NCBI GenBank assembly: GCA_008360975.2 | Contig: CM039202.1 | Location: 2,688,675 to 2,752,674 of the forward strand | Origin: Lichenostomus cassidix | Lineage: Eukaryota; Chordata; Aves; Passeriformes; Meliphagidae | Direction of reading: 5' to 3' | DNA: 64,000 nt | Shown: one piece after another, positions 32,801 through 45,058 of the stretch | Layout: each line of letters starts with the position of its first letter | Position numbering within the stretch: position 1 is the stretch's first letter | The notes under the pieces: model-generated | The model's input: only the letters and a program-made list of their open reading frames with translations | The model's database searches: none | What the model was told of the DNA's origin: nothing | Program-made: the position numbers and the translations under genes

Positions 32801-33823
32801 TCCCAGTATCTAGGGACACACATTTTCTAAACCATATCTCCAAAAATCTGTGGCTCAAACACTGACTTATTTTAACAAACAGATACAGGGGAAGCAGTTA
32901 AATAAACAAATGAATGAATAAATACATAAACCTGGTCATTAATTCTGTTAATCAGGTAAACAAGCAGTGATATCTCACCCTGTAAGATGCTTTTCTGCAT
33001 CTGAACTCCTTACAAAAAATATTTATTAAAATAAAACAGAGCATGGTGATTTCCCAGTGTGAGCACTGACCAAGCAGCACTGCCCTGGAAACACAAAAAC
33101 TCCTCTTAAATAATTGGATTCCAAATGAAAAGATCTGCATAACTGGATTTTCCCCCTTTTGTTCAGCGTGATGAGGGAGATCGTCTCAGAGAAGTGAATT
33201 TTCAATGTTTTGGTGATGGATGGAGCAGAAATTAATTGGTTTTCAGTTCATTTTTCCCTTCCCACTGAGCCTGCCAGGACACAAAAGCCTCGAGTCATCA
33301 GAGCTGGCCAGAGCTGCAGCAATTCTCTCCCAAATTGGGTGTCTGCAGTGATGCATGGGCTGCAAGAAAACATCCAAAAAATCAAAAAATGGAACGTCAG
33401 GCAGCAAATACAAGTTTTTTGCCATTCCAAACCTGCATGAAGGGGAATTTAAAACACTTCAGAGAGGAGGGAGAGAAGCAGGAAAGCCTCAAGATGGGAA
33501 TCAGTCACTGGGATGGAAAGATGTGCAACATCCTTCTGCTCCAGCCAGGGAAATCCAGCCTGGAAGGAACTGCTGGAGTTAATTCCCACCTCAGTGGGGC
33601 AGTGAGACAGAAATTCCCTGATTCCCTTTGGGCATCCCAACCCCCTGTGCTCCTCCCAGCAGCTCCTTCTGTCCCCAGGGAATGTTCTGGATGGTTGGAA
33701 GATCCATGTTGACCCCTGGCTGTGGCTGAAGGGGAGCAGGAGGAGCAGGAATTCTTTTTTTGGAGGCACCAAACTGATCTGTGGGTCTTTCCTGAGCTCT
33801 GACAAAAACATTTTTATCAAAAT
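32801..33823. other. Unique spacer stretch, no gene supported
   Basis: Overlapping open frames of 125 (plus) and 146 (minus) codons lie at 33335-33889 with no recognisable domain. The minus frame runs into the CR1-like fragment, which argues against a gene. Confidence 0.5.
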
Positions 33824-34110
33824 CACGAAATCCCCAAGGGTGGAAAAGATCTTCAGGATTTTCCAGTCCAGGCTGTGCCCAATCCTCACCTTGTCCCCAG
33901 CCCAGAGAGGTTAAAACAGCTGAGATAAAAATGAAATTTTAATGCAATGAAAGCAAACCTTTCAACATAATCTTTCAAATAATCTTTCCAAAAAAGCAAA
34001 TATTGCTTATTTTCTTCTGTAGCTGAGCCCAGAGCGCTCCAAGCTTTCCTCACACATCTCCAGGGATGGAGACTCCAAACCTCTCCAGGGAGGAGAAATC
34101 CCCTTTATTA
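33824..34110 (+). mobile_element. CR1-like fragment split by a short insertion
   Basis: GGTGGAAAAGATCTTCAGG, CCAGTCCAGGCTGTGCCCAA and CTTGTCCCCAGCCCAGAG (to about 33907) resemble CR1. The sequence resumes at about 34026 with CCAGAGCGCTCC and ATCTCCAGGGATGGAGACTC. The two halves are separated by about 120 bp bracketed by AGCCCAGAG, which looks like an insertion with an approximately 9-bp target duplication. Confidence 0.6.
33908..34033. mobile_element. Short unclassified insertion in CR1
   Basis: About 115-125 bp beginning GTTAAAACAGCTGAGATAAA and ending TATTTTCTTCTGTAGCTG, bracketed by AGCCCAGAG. A related sequence, with TGTTAAAATGGTTGAGATAA and TTATTTTCTTCTGTGATTG, occurs at about 34967-35055, which supports a dispersed short element. 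Length and duplication size would suit a hAT-type MITE (8 bp) or a small retroposon. I see no poly(A) tail and no convincing terminal inverted repeat. Confidence 0.45.
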
Positions 34111-36043
34111 TAACCCCTGAACTTCCACATTTCATCCTCACCCCACGTCAGAGCAAAATAAAACTTTTCCCCAAACAAGAACCACCTCAGTCTTTGGGAT
34201 TGCACCTCAGTCTTTGGGATTGCTTTCCCAATGCTTTTGTATTGGGAAAGATAAACCCAAAAAACCTCTGGACAAAAGCTTGCTAAAAACTGCCAAATAT
34301 GAACCTACATCCCAAATTTCATTGAGCTGAAAATAGTCTGAGAGCTGCAATTCCCCCCCAGCTGCCGTTCCCATTCAGAGCATCCCTGCTGCATGAACTC
34401 AGCCCTAATTCTAAGCAGATGGACCTGATTTGAGTTGCTTTTTTTTCCCCCTTTTTTTTTTTTTCTATTTTTTCTTTTTGCCAGCTCCTCCATCCCAGTG
34501 CCAGCAAGAAACCCAGCCACGTTGGGAAACATCCTCCTTTCACTTCTATACAAGGCAAACCCAAGCATTTCTGCTGGGCCATTTCTTTTTTGGCCCCTGA
34601 GAGCGAAATCCTTCCGAGCAGCAGCTCAGCCTGCATTGCAGGGCAGTTTTTAAGTGGTTCCCAAGCTTTTTCTGCTGCCTCTCACGGAGCAAACGGCTCA
34701 AGGATTCCTATTTTCATGCTGCAAAAAGGTTTCCTGGCACTGGATGCTTTGGGTAGATTGAGCTCTTAAGGGCTGGGAAGTTCCTGAGCTGAGAGGTCAA
34801 AGCACAGACAGCAGAGTGGATCCGAATGTTTGGGTTGGAAAGGAGGTTTTCCAGGGAAATTGCCAGGTTGGGCACATTAAAATGACAATAAAACCAGCAA
34901 AATCGATAGAATGGAGTTTCCAAGTGGAGGAGAAAGTGGTTATTTCAAACTGCTTGGGCTGCAGGGATGTTAAAATGGTTGAGATAAAAATGGAAGTTTT
35001 TAGTGGAATGAACTGAAATGTTTTGGCTTATGTGGCTTATTTTCTTCTGTGATTGAAGTCCATAATACTTCAGCTGAATACTTCAATACTTCAATACATT
35101 GAGTCCACGAAACTCTTGGAATTTGGGTTTTTTTTTGGCCCTGGGGCAGAACAAACAGGGGTCCAGGTGCCACCAAAGCCTGGCATCCTCAATGCCACCC
35201 CTTTTCCCTCCACTCCTCGAGATTTCTGTACTCAGAGCAGCTCTGCTGTGCCATGGTTTGAAATGTTTTAATTTTCTAAGTGTGGTGTGAAGGAGTGAAC
35301 ATCATCCCAAAGCTGCTGGGCTTTCCCTGCTCACTCATTAACACTCAAACACTCTTGATTAATTATCCTTCTTTACAGGAATTAAAGAGCATCTGGAATA
35401 AAATCTTGGAAGCCTCTGGTTTACAAGGAGAGCTCCAATTTTGGGGGTTAAAGATCTGGGGAACTGATGCTGAAATCCACAGTTGCCTTCATTTTGGCAT
35501 CTATTTTGAACCAGTAAAAATCACACCCACCACTCAGCCCTCTGCTGCCTCGCAGGAAAATGCCAAATATCATAAAACACTGGGGCAGCTTCACCTTTGC
35601 AACATCAGAAACTCCTCAATATTTAGCAAAAAAATCAAATCAAATTTGACTGGGGAGGAGAGGGACAACCTGAGACACAGAGATTCAATTACATCTTCTG
35701 GGAGCACAGAATCGATCCCAGACATCCCAAATAACCTCCTGCTCTGCCCTTTTGCCTTCCCCTTTCCTGCTGGTGCCACATGTCTGAGCCAGATGTAAAA
35801 TTCGGGTTCTCAGAGCTGCTCTGTGCAGAATAACAATTCTGTCACAGCCTTTCAATCCCATCCAGGCCTGGTGACCCCTGGCGAGGTGCAGGGGACACTC
35901 TGCTGCTGGAATTACTCCTTGGATCTGTTCCTGTGTTTATTTCTCCACGTATGCTGCGGCATAATTCACAAACATGACATTTATTTGAGATGGAGGTAAA
36001 AAATAGCTCAGGGGTTCGGGAAGAAAGGGATGAATCACGCTGT
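34111..36043. other. Unique spacer block, no gene seen
   Basis: Contains the second copy of the short element (about 34967-35055). The longest open frame, 172 codons at 35280-35798 plus, has no recognisable domain and no supporting splice or promoter context, so it is not called. Confidence 0.5.
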
Positions 36044-36148
36044 GAATCATGGAGGGGTTGGAAAGGAGCTGCAGGATGAGATTGTTCTGCATCTCCCACC
36101 ATCCCAGGGTGCTCCAGCCTGGCCTTGGGCATTCCAGGGATCCAGGAG

Positions 36149-36411
36149 TGTGGCTAGCACAGGTCTTTCCCATGAGAATTTTTTTCCTGTGTTTTATAAA
36201 CAAAGATAAAGTTTGGATGTTATTAAAAACAGTGTCTCGAGATGTGGACAGTTCAGGCCTGGCCAGTCAGGCCTAGGGGGAGGTTTCTGACTGACCAATC
36301 TGGGTGACCTCTGAAAAGTCTATATAAGTTGGAATTAAATAAGAAAAGCTCTCTTTTTTGCCACGCTGAGAATCCAGGTCTGCTTTCTCTGCTAGTGGCT
36401 CAGCAGTGACA
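36149..36411 (+). mobile_element. Solo LTR1 in spacer, first of pair
   Basis: 263 bp from TGTGGCTAGCACAGG to GGCTCAGCAGTGACA. The flanking hexamers CAGGAG (36143-36148) and TAGGAG (36412-36417) differ at one position. It has the usual CCAAT, ATATAAG promoter-like and GAATTAAATAAG segments. Confidence 0.9.
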
Positions 36412-36477
36412 TAGGAGCAGCACAGCTTCTCTGGGAATTCCATCCCAGCCTCTTCCCACCCTCTTTCCTTCCCAAAA

Positions 36478-36739
36478 TGTGGCTAGCACAGGTCTTTCCC
36501 ATGAGAATTCCTTTTGTGTTTTATAAATAAAGATAAAGTTTGGATGTTATTAAAGACAGTGTCCCAAGATTTGGACAGTTCAGGCCTGGCCAATCAGGCC
36601 TAGGGGGAGGTTTCTGACTGACCAATCTGGGTGACCTCTGAAAAGTCTATATATATGATGAAATCAAAACAATAAAGGTCCTTTCCTTCTTGCCACTTAC
36701 AACTGGGTTCTTTTCTCTGCTAGCGGCTCAACAGCAATA
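36478..36739 (+). mobile_element. Solo LTR1 in spacer, second of pair
   Basis: 262 bp starting TGTGGCTAGCACAGG and ending GGCTCAACAGCAATA. Flanking hexamers CCAAAA (36472-36477) and TCAAAA (36740-36745) differ at one position. It lies 66 bp downstream of the first copy in the same orientation. The two copies have separate target duplications, so they are two insertions and not the ends of one provirus. Confidence 0.9.
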
Positions 36740-36838
36740 TCAAAATCCCATTTCAATCTCCCCTTTCCCAGTGTGTCCCCATTCCCTGTCCCTCCATCCC
36801 TTGTCCCTCTGCAGCTCCCCTGCAGCCCCTTTAGCCCC

Positions 36839-38205
36839 TGAAACTCATTTCCTGTGGGTTTTCACTCTCACAGGATGAGGATTTGCTGATTTATTCCATG
36901 CAATGTGGAATATTGGGAATCTCTTCATTTTAGATAAAACTGCTGCCTTGCATTCAGCTCCATTCCAAGTCTTTAAAACCTGCTGTTGGTTCGTGGTCAG
37001 CTGAAATTCCATCGTTAACTCCATTAAGGAAAGCACAATGTGCAGAATGAGGAATAATTAAAACCCTTCTAATGTGTTAAGGGAGGGGGAGTGGGATATC
37101 AGTGCAGGCTCTTCCAGCTTTTAGATTAACTTTGTTATTTGGTGCAGATGAGAAGGCTGAATTTAAATTCATTAATGATGATCCCTGAATTGCTTGTGCT
37201 GGGGTGGGAAATAGGGAGTTTTCACCCCTCAGGTTTTCCCCACTGCCTGAAAAGCATCCAAACCCCATGGAAAGCAGCACAAACATTAAAAAAATCAGGG
37301 TTTTTTTTCCCCAAAAAACAACACTGATGGCTGCATCCTCAAAACCAGGACAGCTGCTGCTTTGTCCATAAAAAATCCCAGATGGAGAACATCTCCCAGC
37401 ATTATTCCCTCTGCTTTCATCTCGGTTTTGCTGATGTTTGTAAAGCCTTGCAGGAGGCAGGAGTTCAACTCCTCCCATCTGAAATAGGACATTTCTCTCT
37501 ATTCCCAGCCTGGAATATTCCCAACATCCTGGGAATGCAGCCTGAACCCCCAGGTAGCACTTTGGACAACAAATCTCCTTCCCAGGGAGGTTTCCTCCTT
37601 TCCTGGTTCTCCACAAAATTGCATTTCACCTGCAGGAGTGCTGGAAACGGCGTTTGGATATTACAGTAAATATCTCTGCGGGTGGAAAACAATCCAAGAA
37701 AAATTCTTCCCTCTCGGCAGTCAAGCAGGGATTGGATCAAAATTCATTTCCCTCGAATTCCTCTGGTTTTGTAATGCAGGTTTCGCTGCGGGAAGCAGAG
37801 AAAATGATATCCACAAGGCACAGAGGAGAGAAAAGCACTGTCTCCATTTCCCATTTCTATGAATTTATTGCTATTTAAAGATGCTCCCGGGGCGCTGGTG
37901 TGGTGTGGAATTATGGTTTTGTGGGTTGGCATCAGCCTGGCTTTCCAGGGAGGCAGATTTTTGTGATTATCCCAGCTTTTCAGCTCTGCATTCGCAGATA
38001 TTTCCTGACGTGGATTTGTCAGGCTGGGAAAACATCCAGGACTGCAAACATCGAGGTCAGGAAAGAATGTGGTGCTGAAGATGCTTAGCCAGACCTCCTC
38101 CTGAGCTGGATTGGGCCAGAAAACCCCTGGATAGGTCATGAAATCTCATAAAATCGGGGAATCTCATGAAATCAGGAATTTCTGCCAGCCCAGGCCTGGA
38201 TCACA
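36839..38205. other. Unique spacer stretch, no gene supported
   Basis: A 179-codon minus frame (37077-37616) and several shorter frames overlap on both strands without recognisable domains. No repeats noted. Confidence 0.5.
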
Positions 38206-39775
38206 CCTTGTGGAGTCAAAGTGGGTTCTGCTGATGGGCAAAGAAAATGTGCTTATTGCAATTCTGGATCTTCAGATTTATGGGAAAATTAAGTCAAAGT
38301 GGGTTTTGCTGATGGGCAAAGAAAATGTGCTCATTGCAGTTCTGTATCTTCAAATTTAAGGGGAAATTTGGTCAAAGTGGGTTCTGCTGATGGGCAAAGA
38401 AAAATGTGGTTTCTGCAGTTCTGTATCTTCAGATTTAAGGGAAAATTTGGTCAAAGTGGGTTCTGCTGATGGGCAAAAGAAAATGTGATCATTGCAGCTC
38501 TGGATCTTCAGATTTAAGGGAAAATATCTGATTCCAGAGTTTATCTGAGAGATCCATCCCAGGTCTGAGTTTCTCCCACACATTTTCAGATTTAAGGGAA
38601 AATTTGGTCAAAGTGGGTTCTGCTGATGGGCAAAGAAAAATGTGATCATTCCTGTTCTGGATCTTCAGATTTAAGGGAAAATTAAGTCAAAGTGGGTTCT
38701 GCTGATGGGCAAAAGAAAATATGATCATTGCAGTTCTGGATCTTCAGATTTAAGGGAAAATTAAGTCAAAGTGGGTTCTGCTGATGGGCAAAGAAAATGT
38801 GATCATTGCAGTTTGTATCTTCAGATTTAAGGGAAAATTAAGTCAAAGTGGGTTTTGCTGATGGGCAAAGAAAATGTGCTCATTGCAGTTCTGGATCTTC
38901 AGATTTAGGGGAAAATTAAGTGGGTTCTGCTGATGGGCAAAAGAAAATGTGATCATTGCAGTTTTGGATCTTCAGATTTAGGGGAAAATTAAGTCAAAGT
39001 AGGTTTTGCTGATGGGCAAAGAAAATGTGCTCATTGCAGTTCTGAATCTTCCTATTTAAGGGAAAATTTGGCCAAAGTGGGTTCTGCTGATGGGCAAAGA
39101 AAAATGTGATCATTGCAGCTCTGGATCTTCAGATTTAAGGGAAAATATCTGATTCTAGAGTTTATCTGGGAGATCCATCCCAGGTCTGAGTTTCTCGCCC
39201 ACATTTTCAGATTTAAGGGAAAATTTGGTCAAAGTGGGTTCTGCTGATGGGCAAAGAAAATGTGCTCATTGCAGTTCTGTATCTTCAAATCTAAGGGAAA
39301 ATTAAGTCAAAATGGGTTCTGATGATGGGCAAAGAAAAATGTGATCATTCCTGTTCTGGATCTTCAGATTTAAGGGAAAATTAAGTCAAAGTGGGTTTTG
39401 CTGATGGGCAAAGAAAATGTGCTCATTGCAGCTCTGTATCTTCAAATTTATGGGAAAATTAAGTGGGTTCTGCTGATAGGCAAAGAAAATATGATTGTTG
39501 CAGTTCTGTATCTTCAAATTTAAGGGGAAATTTGGTCAAAGTGGGTTCTGCTGATGGGTAAAGTCAAATGTGATCATTGCAGCTCTGAATCTTCCTATTT
39601 CAGGGAAAACTAAATCAAAGTGGGTTCTGCTGATGGGCAAAAGAAAATGGGATCATTGCAGTTCTGAATCTTCAAATTTAAGGGAAAATTTGGCCAAAGG
39701 GGGTTTTGCTGATGGGCAAAAGACAATGTGATCGTTGCAGCTCTGGATCTTCAGATTTAAGGGAAAACAGCTGAT
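38206..39775. repeat. About 78-bp minisatellite
   Basis: About 1.57 kb of units containing GTCAAAGTGGGTTCTGCTGA, TGGGCAAAGAAAATGTGATC and CTTCAGATTTAAGGGAAAAT. Unit length is 70-80 bp, roughly 20 copies. A longer block with ATCTGATTCCAGAGTTTATC and GAGATCCATCCCAGGTCTGA occurs at about 38525-38585, 39145-39205 and 39768-39815, a higher-order period near 620 bp. Spacer only. Confidence 0.95.
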
Positions 39776-40545
39776 TCCAGGTTTTATCTGGGAGATCCAT
39801 CCCAGCTCTGAGTTTCTCCTCTCGGATGGAGCAGGAAGTGGCTCAGCTCCATCAGAAGGGATCACAGGGCTCAGCAGGGACTGGGCAGTTGGCAGCTGGA
39901 GGAGTTCTGAAAAGCCTGTGGTTTAACCCTGGCTGAATTCAAATTTCCTAAATAATCCTCAAAAGCAGAGCTCGTTGCCATGCAGCAGCCTCGCTCCCAA
40001 ATCCCAAAATCCCAAAATCCCATATAATCTCAAATCCCAAAATCCCAAATCACAAAATCCTGGGGGGACAGGATCAGATTCCATTGCAAAGAAAGCAGCA
40101 AATTTGCAGAAAATAACTATGGATTTCTACAGCAGCACTGCTGATTTTTCTTGTTCAAATTCATGGTTTTAGAAGCTGCTGGGAAGGAGAAGGAAGCTGT
40201 GAAAACCTAAAGCTTTTTGCCTGCAGCCAATTTACCCAGGGAGTACATTACATCCAGGGTTTCTCTCTTTAGATAATTCGTTGGCAAAGCAAATGCAGCT
40301 TCAGCAACGTTGGGCTTTTGTTCTCTGGAAAATAACTCTGCTGCTGGATCAGCCTGGGGAGGGAAAGTGCTCCTGTCATCCCACGGAATATTTGGAATAA
40401 ATAAAGGGATGCTGGGTTCGGAGTTGGGTCCAAGAATGAGCTCCAGACCTGAGCAAGATCTGAGCTCTCCAGGGAAGGCCTGGCTGGAGTGAATCTTTGA
40501 ATATTTTTTTGGGTTGATCTGGTTTTTCCTCGGTTGCTCCATTGC
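39776..40545. other. Unique spacer stretch
   Basis: A short AATCCCAAAATCCCA iteration occurs at about 39999-40060. No gene recognised. Confidence 0.5.
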
Positions 40546-41115
40546 TGATGCTGATGATTTTTTGCCTTTCATATGCCCTTCTATACATTTTTATACCCTT
40601 TTCCTATTTTCTGTACCCTTTGTACACTCCTTGTACCCTTGGCCTGCATGCTTGGAATTTTTGTATCCGTTTTAGCTTAGTTTTAGCTAAGTTTCCAGGT
40701 ATTTTTAGCTTAGTTTTGCTTAGTTTTCAGTTGTTATTATTTTAGCTTAGTTTTTGGGGTTCTGCAAAGCAGAAAAACTGAATATTCACAGTAAAAGGCC
40801 AGAGAGCTCTGTGCTATCAAAAACTTGAGGTTCAACCTTGGTTGAAATCTTCTCTCTGGAATGTATTTTGTAAACTGAGCTCTAGCCTCATTCATGGGGT
40901 AATTTGAATAGGAGGACAATTAATTCATTTATTAAGTTTCTTATTGGGGGATTTTAGGCAGATCTGCTAATTTTCAAAGTCCATAAAATTGCATCTGAGT
41001 TATATGGTGAGAATTCATCTGGGTGTGTTCCACCTTTGCAGAGCTTTGCACCTCAAATCCTATTAAAAACCAAAATAAAACCCTTTTACCCCTTTTTAGC
41101 TGCATCTGCCTCCTA
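40546..41115 (+). mobile_element. Diverged LTR2-related element (subtype b), second copy
   Basis: Starts TGATGCTGATGATTTTTTGC and shares TACATTTTTATACCCTTTTC, GAGCTCTGTGCTATCAAAAA, TTGTAAACTGAGCTCTAGCC and CTTATTGGGGGATTTTAGG with the element at 31890. It retains the 3' landmark AAATCCTATTAAAAACC and an AAAATAAAACCC polyadenylation-like signal, then TGCATCTGCCTCC. The GGCATCA terminus is not preserved. Confidence 0.75.
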
Positions 41116-42834
41116 TTTCCACCAACCCAAAGCCAACATCCCCAGCCAGGGAATTGTATTTCTGTGAATGGTGATGTGGTTTTAATTCCACACCCCAGCC
41201 CAGGGGAGTTTTTAGTGTAACAAAACCTTTTCCCAAAGTTAGTTTTCCCAGGGAAAGGAAAACCTTACCTGAGCTCCAGATTAGGGAAATGAGCAGTGAG
41301 TAACATGGACAAAGCCTGAGCTCTCAGAATAACAAAATTGTCAGTATTTTTAAGAGGAGGATGGGAAAGGGTTATTTATTTTGATGAAGAAATGATAAAA
41401 ATGCCTGGGAAAAGAGAGAAAGTGTTTAATTTTATGTGTAATATGTATAGTATTAATGTAGAATGTAATGTTAATTCTGTAATCCAGAAATCAGGTGGAG
41501 AAAATGAACATGATTGAAACTTGTAGGAATTTTGCTGTTGGACCTTCCCTGATCCACAACGCCCAGGGAATTTCTGTGTCCCTGATTTCTGACAGGCTCT
41601 GGATTCATCCACGGATCCACCACATCCTGATTGGGAAAAGAGCTTGAACCCTTTTCCCATTTTTTTTTAACCCATTAAATAATTTCCCTTTTTTTTTTTT
41701 TTTCCTTTTACCCTATCAGTTAAAAAACCCCCAAAACATTAATTCTGTATTTCCCTTAATAATAGGATTTCTGGGATGGGCAGCCTGGAGAGGGGGCAGG
41801 ATTAGGACTCTGTTCCCATGTAATGAAGCTGTAAAACTTAATTTTTAACTTTTTCATTTTAAAGTTATTAATTTTTTTTTTTTTAAGACTGAATTTCCTG
41901 CCAAATCCACCCTCAGGAGGATCCTCCCCAGCCCATCCCTCGCCATCCTGTCCTGTTGGCATCTCATCCCAAATCCCCATTTACTGCTGGGCAACAATCC
42001 TTGCCTCCTGATAGTTATTCTGTCAAAAAAAATGCTATTAATTAGTGCTCCTCATCCTCCTGCCCCTGTGCCTGGCAGGTTTCCACCGATGCTTTCAGCC
42101 TCTCGTGGAGTAAAAAAATCAGCTCTGAGGCAGAGAATGAGTCCTGTTGGGCACAGATTACATTTGCTGGGGATTTTTCTTTCCCCAAACTGTCAGCTAT
42201 CTGCAGTCTGTGCATGTTCAGGTTTTAATTAATAGCCCAGCTCTGGAAATGGCTGAGCGATGATTTAAAAAAAAAAACTTATTTAAGGTCGGATCCCTGC
42301 TCCAGGGAGGTGTGGGAGAGGAAAATTGCCCCAAATTTCTGATAATTTCTAACAGCAGCTTCATTTCTATAAGCAAAAGGGAACGATTTTTCTTCCAAAC
42401 TGGTTTCCATCAATAGATATTGATCACTTAACCAAGGCAGCCTTTCAGCTGGGAAAGGTCTTTGATTAAAATTTCCCTTGGCAGTGCCTTGGGTGAGACA
42501 TTTCATCATCATCAGCAACACTAAACCTCCACAACGTGGAAAAAAAGGGAATGAAATGAGGAGAAATAACCTGCTGGAAAATTGTGTATTTAATTCCAGA
42601 CACACTCTTGGCTCGCTTTACACTTTGTGCAGTCAGTTAGAGGAAATTCTTGGGGCTAAAAGGATGAATTCAAGCATTGAGTAACACCTGTAAACCTTGC
42701 TGGGTTTGCTGAGACACTGCAGATTTTCTGTTCTGTTCTCGTGGTAATTGGAATTCTCTCTCTGCCTCAGCAAGCTGTGAATGGTTTTGAGCAGCAATCA
42801 ACCTGTCTGACATAAAATCTACTCTGTGTCAGTC
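41116..42834. other. Unique spacer block, distal
   Basis: Oligo(T) runs at about 41690-41704 and 41870-41884 and otherwise unique sequence. The 108-codon minus frame at 42279-42605 shows no domain. No gene seen. Confidence 0.5.
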
Positions 42835-42837
42835 AGT

Positions 42838-42926
42838 TTTTTCCCTTTTTTTCCTTTTTTTCCTTTTTTTCCCTTTTTTCCTTTTTTCCCTTTTTTCCCC
42901 TTTTTTTCCTTTTTTTCCTTTTTTTC
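42838..42926. repeat. TTTTTTTCC microsatellite at right-arm inner edge
   Basis: About 90 bp of TTTTTTTCCTT/TTTTTTCCC units. With the nearby poly(A) run at 43050-43060 it marks the region whose left-arm equivalent is hidden by the gap. Confidence 0.95.
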
Positions 42927-43879
42927 ACCAGAAAACTCCCCACCACACGGGCAGAGAGCTGATATTCCAGATAAATGCCACTGCAGATGACTCAGCTGCA
43001 GGGGAGGGGAGCAGAGCTCAAGGAAATTTCTGGGGAAAGAAAAAAAAGAAAAAAAAAAAAATTCCCTTTCAAGATTCAACCCAAAGGCCCTGGATTTAGC
43101 AGGGAGGAGCAGTGATGAGCAGAGCTGATAATTAGTGGTGAGGCAGCAGCGAGGAGCAGAGATGACAAATGAAAACGGATTTTTTTTTGGCGTTATAACC
43201 AGGAAAAAATGGAAATTTTTGCAAGGGATCCATTCAGGCCCTGATAAAATCCATCCCAACCCTTTCTTAGGAGGATCTTCAATCTCTTTCAGCCAGGAAC
43301 TCTTTGGGAGGAAACACCACTAATGCCAGGATGGGTTTGGGGTTTGTGTTTCTCCAAAAAACACACATTTGGACGTTAATGATGAAGAGTTTCAGCCACA
43401 GTCAGAGCAGAAGGAGGAGGAGCAGAGCTGAGTTGTTTCAAACCCTCCAGATTTATTGCAGATCTCCATCTCCCCCTGGGCAGCAAGGAGAACCAAGGGC
43501 TGAGTCAGAACTCCTCGTCAAGCAGGTTTGAGTGTCTAATTCTCATCTCTGGGGATATAAAACTTCCTCTCAGAGGAGGAGGTCAAGGGATGCACAACCA
43601 GAATTTCCCATTTAATTCCATCCTGAGGTCTGTGCCTGCAGGGTGGCTGTGCTGAGGTGCAAAAAGTGGGTTTGAATCCCAATTTTGAATCCCAGTTTTG
43701 AATCCCAGTTTTGAATCCAAATTTTGGTGAAATTTCTCTCAGAGGGTTTTTCAAGGCAGATGGATGGAGAGCTGAGCTGGCAGAATTACAGCCCTGAAAG
43801 GTTAAACTTGTCAGAATGAGACCTGGAAAACACAGAATTAACTCTGCCCTTCAGTCGGGGAAATATTTATTGTCCCCCA

Positions 43880-44400
43880 GCCAAAAAATTAAATATTTAT
43901 TCATTTTAAATAAATAAACAAACATCACAATAAAATAAAAATAAATATTATAATAAAATGATAACTATAAAATAATATTAAATTAATAAATTAAATTGAT
44001 ATTATTTATTTATATATTTATGTGATAAATTATTATATATTTATATAATAAATAAGTATATGTTTCTATAATAGATAAGTATATATTTATATAATAAATG
44101 AGTATATATTTATAAATGAATAAACAAATTTAGATAGTAAATAAATAAAGGCTATTTATAATATTTATAAATATTATTTATAAAATAAATAAATAATTTA
44201 AATAAATAAATAAATTTAGATCATAAAGAAAGGTTATTTATAATATTTATAAATATTATCTATAAAATAAATAAATAAATAATTGAAATAAATAATTATT
44301 ATTGTTTTTTTATTTTCATTATTTTGTCAAATAATTAAATATTTTTTATTACACAGCTAGACAAATAAAAAAATATTTATTTATTTATTTAAAAATATTG
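43880..44400. repeat. AT-rich tract, right arm
   Basis: Mirror of 21901-22410. ATAAATAAATAAAT and TATATTTATATAATA iterations. Confidence 0.9.
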
Positions 44401-44664
44401 AATTCCTGCAGGAGAAGCCGAAGCAGCACCAACTGCAGGACCAGCTTTCATCTGTTCCAGCTGCCATTTGCTCCTCTCCCAGCTCCCAAGGCCTTCCTGC
44501 CAGCCCAGCCCCAAACCAGCTGCCTGCTCAGCCGCCGTGAAATGATTTTTGTTATTCGTGTCCGTTAGCCGCGGCAGGGAACGCTCTGCTCTGCCCTCCC
44601 TGCTGGCTCTGCCAGCTCTGAGCTCCAGCGACACCAGAGAGATGGGAGAACAAAGCTGCTCTGC

Positions 44665-44926
44665 TGTCGCTGTTGAGCCGCTAGCAGAGAGAAGAACTCA
44701 GTTCTCAGTGGCAAGAAGGAAAAGACCTTTATTGTTTTGATTTCATCATGTATATTGAGTTTTCAAAGGTCACCCAGATTGGTCAGCCAGAAACCTCCCC
44801 CTAGGCCTGATTGGCCAGGCCTGCACTGTCCAAATCTTGGGACACTGTTTTTAATAACATCCAAACTTTATCTTTGTTTATAAAACACAAAAAGATTTCT
44901 CATGGGAAAGACCTGTGCTAGCCACA
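44665..44926 (-). mobile_element. Solo LTR1, right-arm mirror of 21386-21647
   Basis: 262 bp, TGTCGCTGTTGAGCCGCTAG to GTGCTAGCCACA, with perfect 6-bp duplication CTCTGC at 44659-44664 and 44927-44932 (reverse complement of the left-arm GCAGAG). The insertion is shared by both arms. Confidence 0.93.
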
Positions 44927-45058
44927 CTCTGCTTTGCTTTGAAAAACTGGGAGGAGATGCTTTGTGTTTTCTCAGGGAGGTTTGTTGGCCTCGTTTTGTT
45001 GCTGCTAATTAGTTGGGTGTCGTGAAGCATCAGATGGAGGAGTTTGGAGGTCGTTAAG

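Larger units (their letters stand above)
36044..36838 (+). mobile_element. CR1-like element interrupted by two LTR1 copies
   Basis: Three pieces read in order as one CR1-type 3' region: 36044-36148 (GGGTTGGAAAGGAGC, CCAGCCTGGCCTTGGGCATT), 36412-36477 (CACAGCTTCTCTGGGAATTC, CCCAGCCTCTTCCCACCCTC) and 36740-about 36838 (TCCCTCCATCCCTTGTCCCT, CTGCAGCTCC). Removing the two LTRs and one copy of each target duplication rejoins the CR1 text. The order of events is therefore CR1 first, LTR1 insertions later. Confidence 0.75.

Noticed and set aside
35280..35798. A 172-codon plus-strand frame in the spacer
   Set aside because: No recognisable domain, no repeat and no splice or promoter support; this length is compatible with chance in a 64-kb window.
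36149..36739. Two direct LTR1 copies as the ends of one short provirus
   Set aside because: Each copy has its own 6-bp target duplication, and the 66 bp between them is CR1-like host sequence.
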